A stretch of 64,000 nucleotides of DNA from Proteiniphilum sp. UBA5384 (GTDB taxonomy: Bacteria > Bacteroidota > Bacteroidia > Bacteroidales > Dysgonomonadaceae). A model generated the notes under the pieces. The model saw only the letters and a program-made list of their open reading frames with translations, searched no databases and was not told the origin of the DNA. The stretch lies in assembly GCF_002410825.1 (NCBI RefSeq), contig NZ_DHOS01000070.1, positions 1-64,000 on the forward strand. The letters run 5' to 3'. Of the stretch, positions 51,789 through 60,840 are shown one piece after another; the stretch's first letter is position 1; each line of letters starts with the position of its first letter. The position numbers and the translations under genes are program-made.

Positions 51789-54700
51789 ATGAACAACAAT
51801 ATATTTATCCAAGATATAGCATCGTTTGCCGGGGAAGGCCGGCTGAAGGTGAAAAAAGCGCTGATCCTCGGTTCCGGTGCATTGAAGATCGGGGAGGCGG
51901 GCGAATTCGACTATTCCGGCTCGCAGGCGCTAAAAGCATTACGGGAAGAAGGAGTAGAAACTATCCTGATCAATCCGAATATCGCCACGGTGCAGACTTC
52001 GGAAGGATCGGCCGATAAGATTTACTTCCTGCCGGTAACACCTTACTTTGTGGAAAAGGTGATCGACAAGGAACGGCCCGACGGTATCCTGTTGGCTTTC
52101 GGGGGACAGACCGCGCTCAATTGCGGCGTGCAGTTGTACACCGCAGGTACGCTCGAAAAATATAACGTGGCTGTATTGGGCACACCGGTACAGTCGATTA
52201 TGGATACCGAAGACCGGGACCTGTTTGTGAAGAAACTCGATCAGATCGAAGTGAAGACTATACAGAGTCATGCCGTCTCCACCATGGAAGATGCGGCACA
52301 GGCGGCAAAAGCACTGGGATACCCCATTATTGTACGTGCCGCTTATGCCCTTGGAGGATTGGGCTCGGGCTTCTGTAACGATGAAGAAGAACTCAGGGGA
52401 CTGGCTTCGAAAGCATTCAACTACTCCGACCAGCTACTGATAGAGAAGTCCCTCAAAGGGTGGAAAGAAGTGGAATATGAAGTGGTTCGAGATCGGTACG
52501 ACAATTGTATTACGGTCTGTAATATGGAGAACTTCGACCCGCTGGGTATCCATACCGGCGAGAGTATCGTGGTTGCTCCTTCGCAAACGCTGACCAACTC
52601 GGAGTATCACAAATTGAGGGAGCTCTCCATCAAGATTGTCCGCCATATCGGTATCGTGGGGGAATGTAACGTGCAGTATGCTTTCGATCCCGCCTCGGAA
52701 GATTACCGGGTGATCGAGGTTAATGCCCGATTGAGCCGTTCTTCCGCACTCGCTTCCAAGGCAACCGGATACCCGCTGGCGTTTGTGGCGGCTAAGCTCG
52801 CATTGGGATATGGATTATTTGACTTGAAGAATTCAGTGACACGGTCGACCAGTGCTTTCTTTGAACCGGCACTCGATTATATTGTCGTAAAAATACCCCG
52901 TTGGGATTTGGGGAAATTCAGTGGGGTCTCTAAAGAAATCGGCTCTTCGATGAAATCGGTGGGTGAGATCATGGCAATTGGCCGCACCTTTGAAGAAGCT
53001 ATACAGAAAGGGCTCCGCATGACCGGACTGGGGATGCACGGCTTTGTGGAAAACAAGGAACTGAAGATCGACGATATCGACAAGGCGCTCCGTGAACCGA
53101 CGGACCAACGCATTTTTGTGATCAGTAAAGCTTTCAGAAAAGGATATACCATCGACCAGATTCATGACCTGACTAAAATAGACAGCTGGTTTCTGGAGAA
53201 ACTATACAATATCATCGAAACGGCGGAGTCACTGGAGAATTACCCGGTGGAGTCGATTGATTTTCAGCAGGCGAAGAATGGTGGTTTCGATGAAATATTG
53301 AAAATTGCCAAACAGCAGGGGTTCTCCGATTTTCAGATAGCACGGGCTATCTATAAAGATAGAATGGACGACGATGAATTCCTCCGGATACGTGCTTACA
53401 GAAAAAAATTGGGTATCACCCCTTTTGTGAAACAAATTGATACACTTGCGGCGGAATACCCTGCGCAGACCAACTATCTTTACCTTACCTATAACGGTGC
53501 GGAAAATGATGTCCATTACTTGGGCGACCACCGTTCGGTGATCGTACTGGGGTCGGGGGCGTACCGTATTGGTTCCTCCGTGGAGTTCGACTGGTGTTCG
53601 GTCAATGCCCTAAATACCGTCCGTAAGGAAGGATACCGCTCGGTGATGATCAATTATAATCCTGAAACGGTGTCTACCGATTACGATATGTGCGACCGGC
53701 TTTATTTCGATGAGCTGTCTTACGAACGGGTGATGGATATCATAGAACTGGAAAATCCGCATGGAGTTGTCCTCTCGGTGGGGGGGCAGATTCCCAATAA
53801 CCTGGCGGTAAAACTGGATCGATCGGGAGTGAATATTCTTGGTACTGGCGCCAAAAGTATAGACAATGCCGAAGACCGCCATAAGTTCTCTTCGATGCTC
53901 GACCGGTTGGGGATCGATCAGCCGCGCTGGAAAGAACTTACCACACTCAGTGAGATACATCTGTTTGCCGATGAAGTGGGGTTTCCGCTATTGGTGCGCC
54001 CTTCCTACGTGTTGTCGGGTGCGGCTATGAATGTCTGCTCCAACGAGAATGAATTGGCACATTTCCTTACGTTGGCTACGGAGGTATCCGATAAGTACCC
54101 GGTGGTGGTGTCTGAATTTGTGGAGAATGCCAAAGAGATAGAGATGGATGCGGTGGCACGCAATGGCGAATTGATCGTCTATGCCATCTCGGAGCATGTG
54201 GAATTTGCCGGTGTGCATTCGGGAGATGCGACCATCCAGTTTCCGCCGCAGAAAATATATGTACAGACAGTAAGGAGAATAAAACAAATCACACGGGAGA
54301 TTGCGAAAGCCCTTCAAATTACAGGGCCGTTTAATATCCAGTTTCTGGCAAAAGATAATGCCATCAAGGTAATTGAATGTAACCTGAGGGCTTCAAGATC
54401 ATTCCCTTTTGTATCTAAAGTTCTGAAAATTAATTTTATAGATCTAGCGACTAAAGTGATGCTTGATATTCCGGTGGAAAAGCCGGAGAAATCGGCGTTC
54501 GAGCTCGATTATGTGGGTATCAAGGCACCCCAGTTCTCCTTTACCCGCTTGCAGAAAGCAGATCCCGTGCTGGGGGTGGATATGGCCTCCACCGGTGAAG
54601 TAGGGGCCATTGGTACCCATTTCGATGATGCGTTGCTCACTTCCATGCTGTCGGTCGGTTACCGTATCCCGGGAAAAAATATCATGGTCTCATCCGGAGG

Positions 54701-55091
54701 ATCGAAGTCGAAAGTGGACCTGCTGGATGCCTGTCGCCTTTTGCAGCAACATGGCTATAACCTGTATGCTACTGGTGGAACACAGAAATTTTTGGAAGAG
54801 AATGGTGTCAAGAGCCAATATGTGGCTTGGCCCGATGAACCGGGTAATGAAAAGAACAACGAGTTGAAAGTGGACAAGATGATCGCGCAGAAAAAATTCG
54901 ACCTGATTATTAATATCCCTAAAAATCTCACAGAGAGGGAATTGACCAACGGTTATAAAATCCGCCGCGGCGCCATCGACTATAATATACCGTTGATCAC
55001 CAATGCCCGTCTGGCCGGCGCCTTTATCAAGGCTTTTTGCAGAATGACACAGGATGAGATAGAAATCAAACATTGGGGAGAGTATAATTGA
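51789..55091 (+). CDS. carB: Carbamoyl-phosphate synthase large subunit, copy 1
   Basis: This subunit makes carbamoyl phosphate from bicarbonate, ammonia and two ATP for pyrimidines and arginine. The protein has 1100 residues. Two ATP-grasp halves are visible: the first opens with LILGSGALKIGEAGEFDYSG and has VNARLSRSSALASKATGYPL; the second has VLGSGAYRIGSSVEFDWCSVN and ECNLRASRSFPFVSK. The C-terminal MGS-like regulatory domain begins near 960. In these signatures (LGSGxxxIGxAGEFDYSG, IGSSVEFDWC) it resembles animal CPS1/CAD more than E. coli CarB. It follows carA by 15 bp. It has a 17-residue N-terminal extension absent from copy 2. Confidence 0.93.
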   Translation: MNNNIFIQDIASFAGEGRLKVKKALILGSGALKIGEAGEFDYSGSQALKALREEGVETILINPNIATVQTSEGSADKIYFLPVTPYFVEKVIDKERPDGILLAFGGQTALNCGVQLYTAGTLEKYNVAVLGTPVQSIMDTEDRDLFVKKLDQIEVKTIQSHAVSTMEDAAQAAKALGYPIIVRAAYALGGLGSGFCNDEEELRGLASKAFNYSDQLLIEKSLKGWKEVEYEVVRDRYDNCITVCNMENFDPLGIHTGESIVVAPSQTLTNSEYHKLRELSIKIVRHIGIVGECNVQYAFDPASEDYRVIEVNARLSRSSALASKATGYPLAFVAAKLALGYGLFDLKNSVTRSTSAFFEPALDYIVVKIPRWDLGKFSGVSKEIGSSMKSVGEIMAIGRTFEEAIQKGLRMTGLGMHGFVENKELKIDDIDKALREPTDQRIFVISKAFRKGYTIDQIHDLTKIDSWFLEKLYNIIETAESLENYPVESIDFQQAKNGGFDEILKIAKQQGFSDFQIARAIYKDRMDDDEFLRIRAYRKKLGITPFVKQIDTLAAEYPAQTNYLYLTYNGAENDVHYLGDHRSVIVLGSGAYRIGSSVEFDWCSVNALNTVRKEGYRSVMINYNPETVSTDYDMCDRLYFDELSYERVMDIIELENPHGVVLSVGGQIPNNLAVKLDRSGVNILGTGAKSIDNAEDRHKFSSMLDRLGIDQPRWKELTTLSEIHLFADEVGFPLLVRPSYVLSGAAMNVCSNENELAHFLTLATEVSDKYPVVVSEFVENAKEIEMDAVARNGELIVYAISEHVEFAGVHSGDATIQFPPQKIYVQTVRRIKQITREIAKALQITGPFNIQFLAKDNAIKVIECNLRASRSFPFVSKVLKINFIDLATKVMLDIPVEKPEKSAFELDYVGIKAPQFSFTRLQKADPVLGVDMASTGEVGAIGTHFDDALLTSMLSVGYRIPGKNIMVSSGGSKSKVDLLDACRLLQQHGYNLYATGGTQKFLEENGVKSQYVAWPDEPGNEKNNELKVDKMIAQKKFDLIINIPKNLTERELTNGYKIRRGAIDYNIPLITNARLAGAFIKAFCRMTQDEIEIKHWGEYN

Positions 55092-55167
55092 TGTGATGAT
55101 TAGTTGATGTGTCTCAATCTACATCAATCAATAAATCAGCGAATCAGTAAATCAACAAATCAACAGA

Positions 55168-58100
55168 ATGAATAAGTCAATCAAGAAAGTTATTTTATTG
55201 GGTTCCGGCGCTTTGAAGATCGGACAGGCTGGAGAATTTGATTATTCCGGTTCACAGGCTTTGAAAGCGATGCGGGAAGAGGGTATAGAGACGGTGTTGA
55301 TCAATCCGAACATTGCTACTATCCAGACATCGGATGGGGTGGCCGACCGGGTTTATTTCCTTCCCATTACTCCTTATTTCGTGGAAAAGGTGATCCGGAA
55401 AGAACAACCGGATGGTATCCTGCTGGCTTTCGGGGGGCAGACGGCATTGAACTGCGGTGCGGAGCTTTATCAGAACGGAATACTTGATAAATATGGTGTG
55501 CGGGTGCTGGGCACGTCGGTAGAAGCAATCATGATCACCGAAGACCGGGATTTGTTTGTGAAAAAACTGGATGAAATTGAAGCCAAGACTCCTGCGTCAA
55601 GAGCGGTGGAAAGTCTGGAGGATGCGTTGTCCACAGCCCATGAGATGGGATTCCCTATCATGGTACGTTCGGCATATGCATTGGGTGGACAGGGTTCCGG
55701 TATCTGTACCAATGAGGAGGAGTTTATCGAATTGTGCAAAAGCGCCCTCTCTTTCTCCAACCAGATACTGGTGGAGGAAAGCCTGAAAGGGTGGAAAGAG
55801 ATTGAGTTTGAGGTGATCCGCGACAAGAACGACCACTGCTTCACCGTAGTGCCGATGGAGAATTTCGACCCGCTGGGTATCCATACCGGTGAGAGTATCG
55901 TGGTGGCACCCATCATCACGCTCAACAAAGAGCAGATTGCCATGCTTGAAGATATCGCACAGCGGGTGGTACGACATATTGGTATCGTGGGTGAATGCAA
56001 TATCCAGTATGCTTTCAATGCGGAGACCAATGATTACCGTATCATCGAAATCAATGCCCGCCTGAGTCGTTCATCGGCACTTGCTTCCAAGGCATCGGGT
56101 TATCCGCTCGCTTTTGTGGCGGCAAAGCTGGCTTTGGGCTACACTCTTGATCAGATAGGGGAGATGGGGACACTTAATTCTGCATATACGGCGCCAAAGG
56201 TAGATTATATGATCGTGAAGATACCCCGCTGGGATCTTAATAAGTTCTATGGCGTAAGTCACGAGATTGGCTCCTCCATGAAATCCGTCGGTGAAATCAT
56301 GTCTATTGGACAGTCGTTCGAGGAAATCATCCAGAAAGGGCTGCGTATGATCGGGCAGGGGATGCACGGTTTTGTGGGTAACCGGGAGATGACTTTCGAC
56401 AATGTGGAAGAAGCACTCTCGAAGCCGACCGATATGCGTATTTTTGCTATTGCTGATGCTTTTGAAAAAGGATATTCGGTTGGGCAGATTGAGACATTGA
56501 CCAAAATCGATCCATGGTTCCTGGGACGTTTGGAGAATATATACAATTACTCGAAGGTGCTTGAGTCCTATAATAAGATCGAAGATCTGTCGGAAGAGGT
56601 GCTCAGTGAAGCAAAACGCCTTGGCTTTTCCGATTTCCAGATCGCTCGGTTTGTGGAAAATCCGCAAGGAACCCTCGAGGATGACCTGATCAGGGTGCGA
56701 AATAGGAGGAAAGCGTTGCGGGTTACACCGGTGGTGCGACGTATCAATACGGTTGCCTCCGAAAATCCTGAAAAAACCAATTATCTCTATTTTACCTATG
56801 ATTCGGACAAGGCATTCACGCCACTGAAAAGTGGAAAAGAACCGGTGATCGTGCTGGGATCCGGAGCATATCGCATTGGCTCGTCGGTAGAATTTGACTG
56901 GTGTTCGGTCAATGCGGTGCAGACCGCACGGGAACTGGGTTACGAGTCGGTGATGATCAATTATAATCCCGAAACGGTATCTACCGACTATGATATGTGC
57001 GACCGGCTCTATTTTGATGAGCTGTCGTTTGAGCGAGTGCTTGATGTGATAGATATCGAGAATCCCAAAGGAGTGATTGTTTCGGTCGGAGGACAGATTC
57101 CCAACAACCTCGCCATGAAATTGCACCGGCAGCATGTATCTATCCTGGGAACTTCTCCCCTGTCAATCGACAGGGCTGAAAACCGGCATAAATTCTCCGC
57201 TATGCTGGATGAGTTGGGTATCGATCAACCGCGTTGGAAAGAGATGACCAGCTTCGGGGAGATTGATGCCTTTATAGATGAGGTGGGGTTTCCTGTGCTG
57301 ATCCGTCCTTCTTATGTGCTTTCAGGGGCAGCGATGAACGTATGTTACGACAAGGAACAGATGCATACCTTCCTGAAAATGGCAGCCAATGTTTCCAAGG
57401 AATACCCGGTGGTGGTTTCTTCCTTCCTCCAGAATGCCAAGGAGATTGAATTCGATGCGGTGGCCCGTGATGGAGAGGTGGTGGAGTATGCTATTTCTGA
57501 ACATGTGGAATTTGCCGGTGTACATTCGGGTGATGCTACTCTCGTTTTCCCTGCACAGAAGCTCTATTTTGAGACTATGCGCCGGGTAAAAAAAATATCG
57601 AAACGGATCGCGAAAGAACTGAATATCAGCGGACCGTTTAATATCCAGTATCTGGCCAAAAACAACGAGATCAAAGTGATTGAATGCAATCTGCGGGCGT
57701 CACGCTCTTTCCCCTTTGTCTCCAAGGTGTTGAAACATAATTTTATCGATACAGCTACCCGTATCATGCTGGATGCGCCTTTCAGTAAACCCGACAGTTC
57801 GGTATTCGACCTGGAGTACATTGGCGTGAAGGCATCCCAGTTCTCTTTCTCCCGCCTGCAGAATACCGACCCGGTGCTGGGAGTGGATATGTCCTCTACG
57901 GGAGAGGTCGGGTGTATTGGTGAAGATTTCTCGGATGCGATCCTCAAGTCGATGCTTTCGGTAGGGTATAAAATACCCCAAAAAGGGATACTGATATCTT
58001 CCGGCGAGATGAAATCGAAAGTCGATTTGTTAGAGGCATGCAAATTGCTGGGAGAAAGGGGATATGACCTCTACGCCAGCCACGGTACACAGAAGTTCCT

Positions 58101-58380
58101 GGAAGAGAACGGTATCAGGGCGACCGATGCGAACTGGCCCGACGAGGACGGTGAGAACAATATCCGGCAGATGATTATCGACAAGCGATTCGACCTGATC
58201 ATCAATATCCCCAAGAATGTGACCAAAAGGGAACTTACCAACGGCTATATTATCCGTCGTGGTGCAGTCGATTTTAATATACCGCTGATTACCAACGCCC
58301 GTCTTGCCAGTGCCTTTATCACTGCCTTCTGTAATATGGATCAGGAGGATATGGAGATAAGGAGTTGGAACGAGTATTAG
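55168..58380 (+). CDS. carB: Carbamoyl-phosphate synthase large subunit, copy 2
   Basis: A second full-length paralogue of 1070 residues directly downstream of copy 1 (76 bp). Both ATP-grasp halves (IGQAGEFDYSG, VNARLSRSS replaced by INARLSRSS, and IGSSVEFDWCSVN) and the MGS-like C-terminal domain are intact. It is clearly diverged from copy 1, for example in the allosteric region (about 930-1070) and the linker between halves, so it is not a recent duplication. The two copies may be assigned to different pathways or effectors (arginine against pyrimidines). Which copy pairs with CarA cannot be seen from sequence. Confidence 0.93.
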   Translation: MNKSIKKVILLGSGALKIGQAGEFDYSGSQALKAMREEGIETVLINPNIATIQTSDGVADRVYFLPITPYFVEKVIRKEQPDGILLAFGGQTALNCGAELYQNGILDKYGVRVLGTSVEAIMITEDRDLFVKKLDEIEAKTPASRAVESLEDALSTAHEMGFPIMVRSAYALGGQGSGICTNEEEFIELCKSALSFSNQILVEESLKGWKEIEFEVIRDKNDHCFTVVPMENFDPLGIHTGESIVVAPIITLNKEQIAMLEDIAQRVVRHIGIVGECNIQYAFNAETNDYRIIEINARLSRSSALASKASGYPLAFVAAKLALGYTLDQIGEMGTLNSAYTAPKVDYMIVKIPRWDLNKFYGVSHEIGSSMKSVGEIMSIGQSFEEIIQKGLRMIGQGMHGFVGNREMTFDNVEEALSKPTDMRIFAIADAFEKGYSVGQIETLTKIDPWFLGRLENIYNYSKVLESYNKIEDLSEEVLSEAKRLGFSDFQIARFVENPQGTLEDDLIRVRNRRKALRVTPVVRRINTVASENPEKTNYLYFTYDSDKAFTPLKSGKEPVIVLGSGAYRIGSSVEFDWCSVNAVQTARELGYESVMINYNPETVSTDYDMCDRLYFDELSFERVLDVIDIENPKGVIVSVGGQIPNNLAMKLHRQHVSILGTSPLSIDRAENRHKFSAMLDELGIDQPRWKEMTSFGEIDAFIDEVGFPVLIRPSYVLSGAAMNVCYDKEQMHTFLKMAANVSKEYPVVVSSFLQNAKEIEFDAVARDGEVVEYAISEHVEFAGVHSGDATLVFPAQKLYFETMRRVKKISKRIAKELNISGPFNIQYLAKNNEIKVIECNLRASRSFPFVSKVLKHNFIDTATRIMLDAPFSKPDSSVFDLEYIGVKASQFSFSRLQNTDPVLGVDMSSTGEVGCIGEDFSDAILKSMLSVGYKIPQKGILISSGEMKSKVDLLEACKLLGERGYDLYASHGTQKFLEENGIRATDANWPDEDGENNIRQMIIDKRFDLIINIPKNVTKRELTNGYIIRRGAVDFNIPLITNARLASAFITAFCNMDQEDMEIRSWNEY

Positions 58381-58402
58381 AATAGAATCAAGACATAAGA
58401 CA

Positions 58403-58449
58403 CAAGAACCAAGACAGATTCAAGATTTACTCTTGGGTCTTGGCTCTTG
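58403..58449. terminator. Inverted repeat between convergent carB and acyl-CoA ligase
   Basis: CAAGAACCAAGAC (58403-58415) pairs with GTCTTGGCTCTTG (58437-58449) with one mismatch. It has no T-tract, but its position between two convergent genes suggests a terminator. Confidence 0.4.
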
Positions 58450-58452
58450 CAT

Positions 58453-60105
58453 CTAAATATATTTAAACCGCCGGATACTTTTTTTGGGCGTTTTTTCAAA
58501 CTCCTCTTCCCGTATCCGGAAGGAGGAGATTTTACTGTAGGAATGCAGCTGGGAGTTTACCGCATCAATCACTTGCTGGAAGAAGGCATCCATTCCTTCA
58601 TCAGCTATTCCTTCTTGCTTAAGTGCATCCCCGTCGGGGACGATCAGCGCGGTAATCTTCCCGTTTTCACTGATTACCAGCGTTTCACTCACAAACGGAG
58701 AGCTATTGAGTTTCTCTTCAATCTCTTCGGGATAGATATTCTGTCCGGAGGGTCCTAATATCATATTTTTGTTCCTTCCCCTGATAAAGAGGAATTTGTC
58801 GCTGTCCATCGTTCCCAGGTCACCGGTCCTCAGCCAGCCGTCCCCGGTGAACGCTTCTTGGGTGGCTTCCTCATTTTTGTAATACCCCAGCATCACGTTA
58901 CTGCCACGGGTGAGGATCTCACCGACGATACGTTGCGGGTCTTCGGAGTCGATCTTCACTTCCATCCTGTCCACCACCTTTCCACTGGAACGCTCTTTGT
59001 ACCTGGTCCAGTAGGCATAAGAAATCAAAGGACCGCATTCAGTCATTCCATATCCTACGGTATAGGGGAATTTGATTTTTTTCAAGAATTTCTCCACATC
59101 GAGATTGAGGGCTGCACCGCCAATCACGACCTCTACCAGTTCTCCGCCGAAGAAGTCAACCATCGACCTGCGTATTTTGTCATATATTACATTATTCAAC
59201 AAGGGTATCTTTACCAGTGTTTTAATCATTCCTTGTTCCAGCTTGGGGAGAACACTCCGGCTCACGATCTTTTCTATGATAAGAGGAACAGCCAACACCA
59301 ATTTGGGTCTCACTTTGGAGAACATCTCTCCCAATACTTGTGGAGAAGGAGTTTTTCCCAGGAAATGGATATGACAACCCATGGAGATGGAATTAAGTAC
59401 CTCGAATGCAAGGCCATAAGTATGCGCCATAGGTAACATGCATACGATGTTGTCCCCCGATTCTATAAATGGCAGGCTGTCGTTTGCGAATTTAGTGTTC
59501 GACCAGAGGCTCCTGTAGGGAATCATGACCCCCTTGGGACTGCTGGTCGTGCCGGAGGTGTAATTGATCACGGCTAGTTCTTCCGGCTTGTCGGTACGGA
59601 AAACAATGTCATTGACAAAAAAACCTTTGCTATATTTTTTGTTGAAATAGGAAGGTGCATTTATATCGAATTGCTTCAATTCCTCGCAACCGGTTTTCAA
59701 TAATGAGAAATCATCAAGCAAAAAAACGGTTTCTACCTTTGGAATACTGTTCTCATCTATCTCGCTCCAAATGGATTCATCGACAAAAAGCATTTTCGAA
59801 TCGGAATGATCCACGATAAATTGTATGCTGGCCTTGTCAAATTCATGAAGGATACTTACCGACACAGCTCCATAGGAGAGGGTGGCAAAAAAGGTGATCG
59901 CCCACCGCGCGGAGTTCTTGCCACATACCGAGATCTTGTCGCCCCGTTGAACCCCGGCTGATTTGAAATAATCATGTAGCCGGTCTATTTCCCGGGCAAA
60001 ATCCTTGTAGTAAAAGGAAATCCCTTGGAAATCAGTCATTGCCGGCATTTCCCAGTGATTACGTATGCTTTGCTCAATCAGGCCTAAAAAACTGTTTTGA
60101 TTCAT
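58453..60105 (-). CDS. AMP-binding acyl-CoA ligase (long-chain fatty-acid type)
   Basis: This adenylate-forming enzyme activates a carboxylic acid, probably a fatty acid, to acyl-CoA. It has 550 residues without a signal peptide. The AMP-binding P-loop is NYTSGTTSSPKGVMIP near residue 187. VGYGMTECGPLISY has the acid-binding region, and WLRTGDLG is motif A8 with the conserved Asp. NMILGPSGQNIYPEEIEEKL and the C-terminal Lys-bearing KTPKKSIRRFKYI complete the fold. No CoA-chain or beta-oxidation genes are adjacent. It is convergent with carB copy 2. Confidence 0.88.
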   Translation of the reverse strand: MNQNSFLGLIEQSIRNHWEMPAMTDFQGISFYYKDFAREIDRLHDYFKSAGVQRGDKISVCGKNSARWAITFFATLSYGAVSVSILHEFDKASIQFIVDHSDSKMLFVDESIWSEIDENSIPKVETVFLLDDFSLLKTGCEELKQFDINAPSYFNKKYSKGFFVNDIVFRTDKPEELAVINYTSGTTSSPKGVMIPYRSLWSNTKFANDSLPFIESGDNIVCMLPMAHTYGLAFEVLNSISMGCHIHFLGKTPSPQVLGEMFSKVRPKLVLAVPLIIEKIVSRSVLPKLEQGMIKTLVKIPLLNNVIYDKIRRSMVDFFGGELVEVVIGGAALNLDVEKFLKKIKFPYTVGYGMTECGPLISYAYWTRYKERSSGKVVDRMEVKIDSEDPQRIVGEILTRGSNVMLGYYKNEEATQEAFTGDGWLRTGDLGTMDSDKFLFIRGRNKNMILGPSGQNIYPEEIEEKLNSSPFVSETLVISENGKITALIVPDGDALKQEGIADEGMDAFFQQVIDAVNSQLHSYSKISSFRIREEEFEKTPKKSIRRFKYI

Positions 60106-60279
60106 TATTTTATAATTTAACTTTCAGAATCGTACAATCTTACAAACAATCACATAGATGATTTGTTTATTGATATCTGTTACAAATATCGGCATTTTTT
60201 CTTTGGATAGAGACAAAATATTTAATTTTACTCAATAACTGTGATAAAATTTCATATTCAAAAATATTTGTTATACTTT

Positions 60280-60287
60280 TACGTTTG
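60280..60287 (+). promoter_or_regulatory. -7 element for the DoxX-Gfo/Idh genes
   Basis: TACGTTTG, perfect TAnnTTTG, 61 bp before the ATG at 60349. The -33 region has no clear TTTG at the usual distance. Confidence 0.4.
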
Positions 60288-60348
60288 CATTCTCGAGCAA
60301 TGTGAAATCAAAAAGAAGCGAGGTGAAATTTATTTAGTCAGATAAGAA

Positions 60349-60828
60349 ATGCAATCGACACATTACAACAAATTACAACGATACGCACTGCTTATATTAC
60401 GTGTTTTAATAGGGTGGTATTTTTTATACGAGGGATTGTCAAAGGTATTTACCCCTAACTGGTCAGCCTATGGATATTTGATTGATTCAAAAGGTATTTT
60501 CGCACCTTTTTTTGTGGGGCTTGCCGAAAACCCGACATTACTCGGGATTACCAATTTCATTAATATGTGGGGATTGACGGCTGTGGGGCTTTCACTTATC
60601 CTGGGGCTTTTTACAAGAATCGGTTATATTGGGGCGATGATCTTTTTATTGCTCTTTTACCTTTCACATCCACCTTTATTATTTGCAGATTATATTTTAC
60701 CCACCGAAGGCTCTTACCTCTGGGTGGACAGAAATTTGATATTATTGGTGACTGTAGCGGTATTAATGCTGTTCCCGGCCTCCAGGGAGGTAGGTGTAGA
60801 CAGCGTGCTCTTCCGTAAGAGTAGATAG
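60349..60828 (+). CDS. DoxX family membrane protein
   Basis: A 159-residue inner-membrane protein with four hydrophobic helices, in the DoxX/YqjF group. ALLILRVLIGWYFLYEGLSKVF is characteristic of the N-terminal helix. It is often associated with oxidoreductases or thiosulfate/quinone chemistry, but the biochemical role is mostly unknown. It is followed after 12 bp by the Gfo/Idh/MocA gene at 60841, so the two are co-transcribed. In Bacteroidetes this pairing recurs with Tat-exported dehydrogenases, and DoxX may act as a membrane partner. This last point is inference. Confidence 0.85.
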   Translation: MQSTHYNKLQRYALLILRVLIGWYFLYEGLSKVFTPNWSAYGYLIDSKGIFAPFFVGLAENPTLLGITNFINMWGLTAVGLSLILGLFTRIGYIGAMIFLLLFYLSHPPLLFADYILPTEGSYLWVDRNLILLVTVAVLMLFPASREVGVDSVLFRKSR

Positions 60829-60840
60829 ACTTTTATTTTT

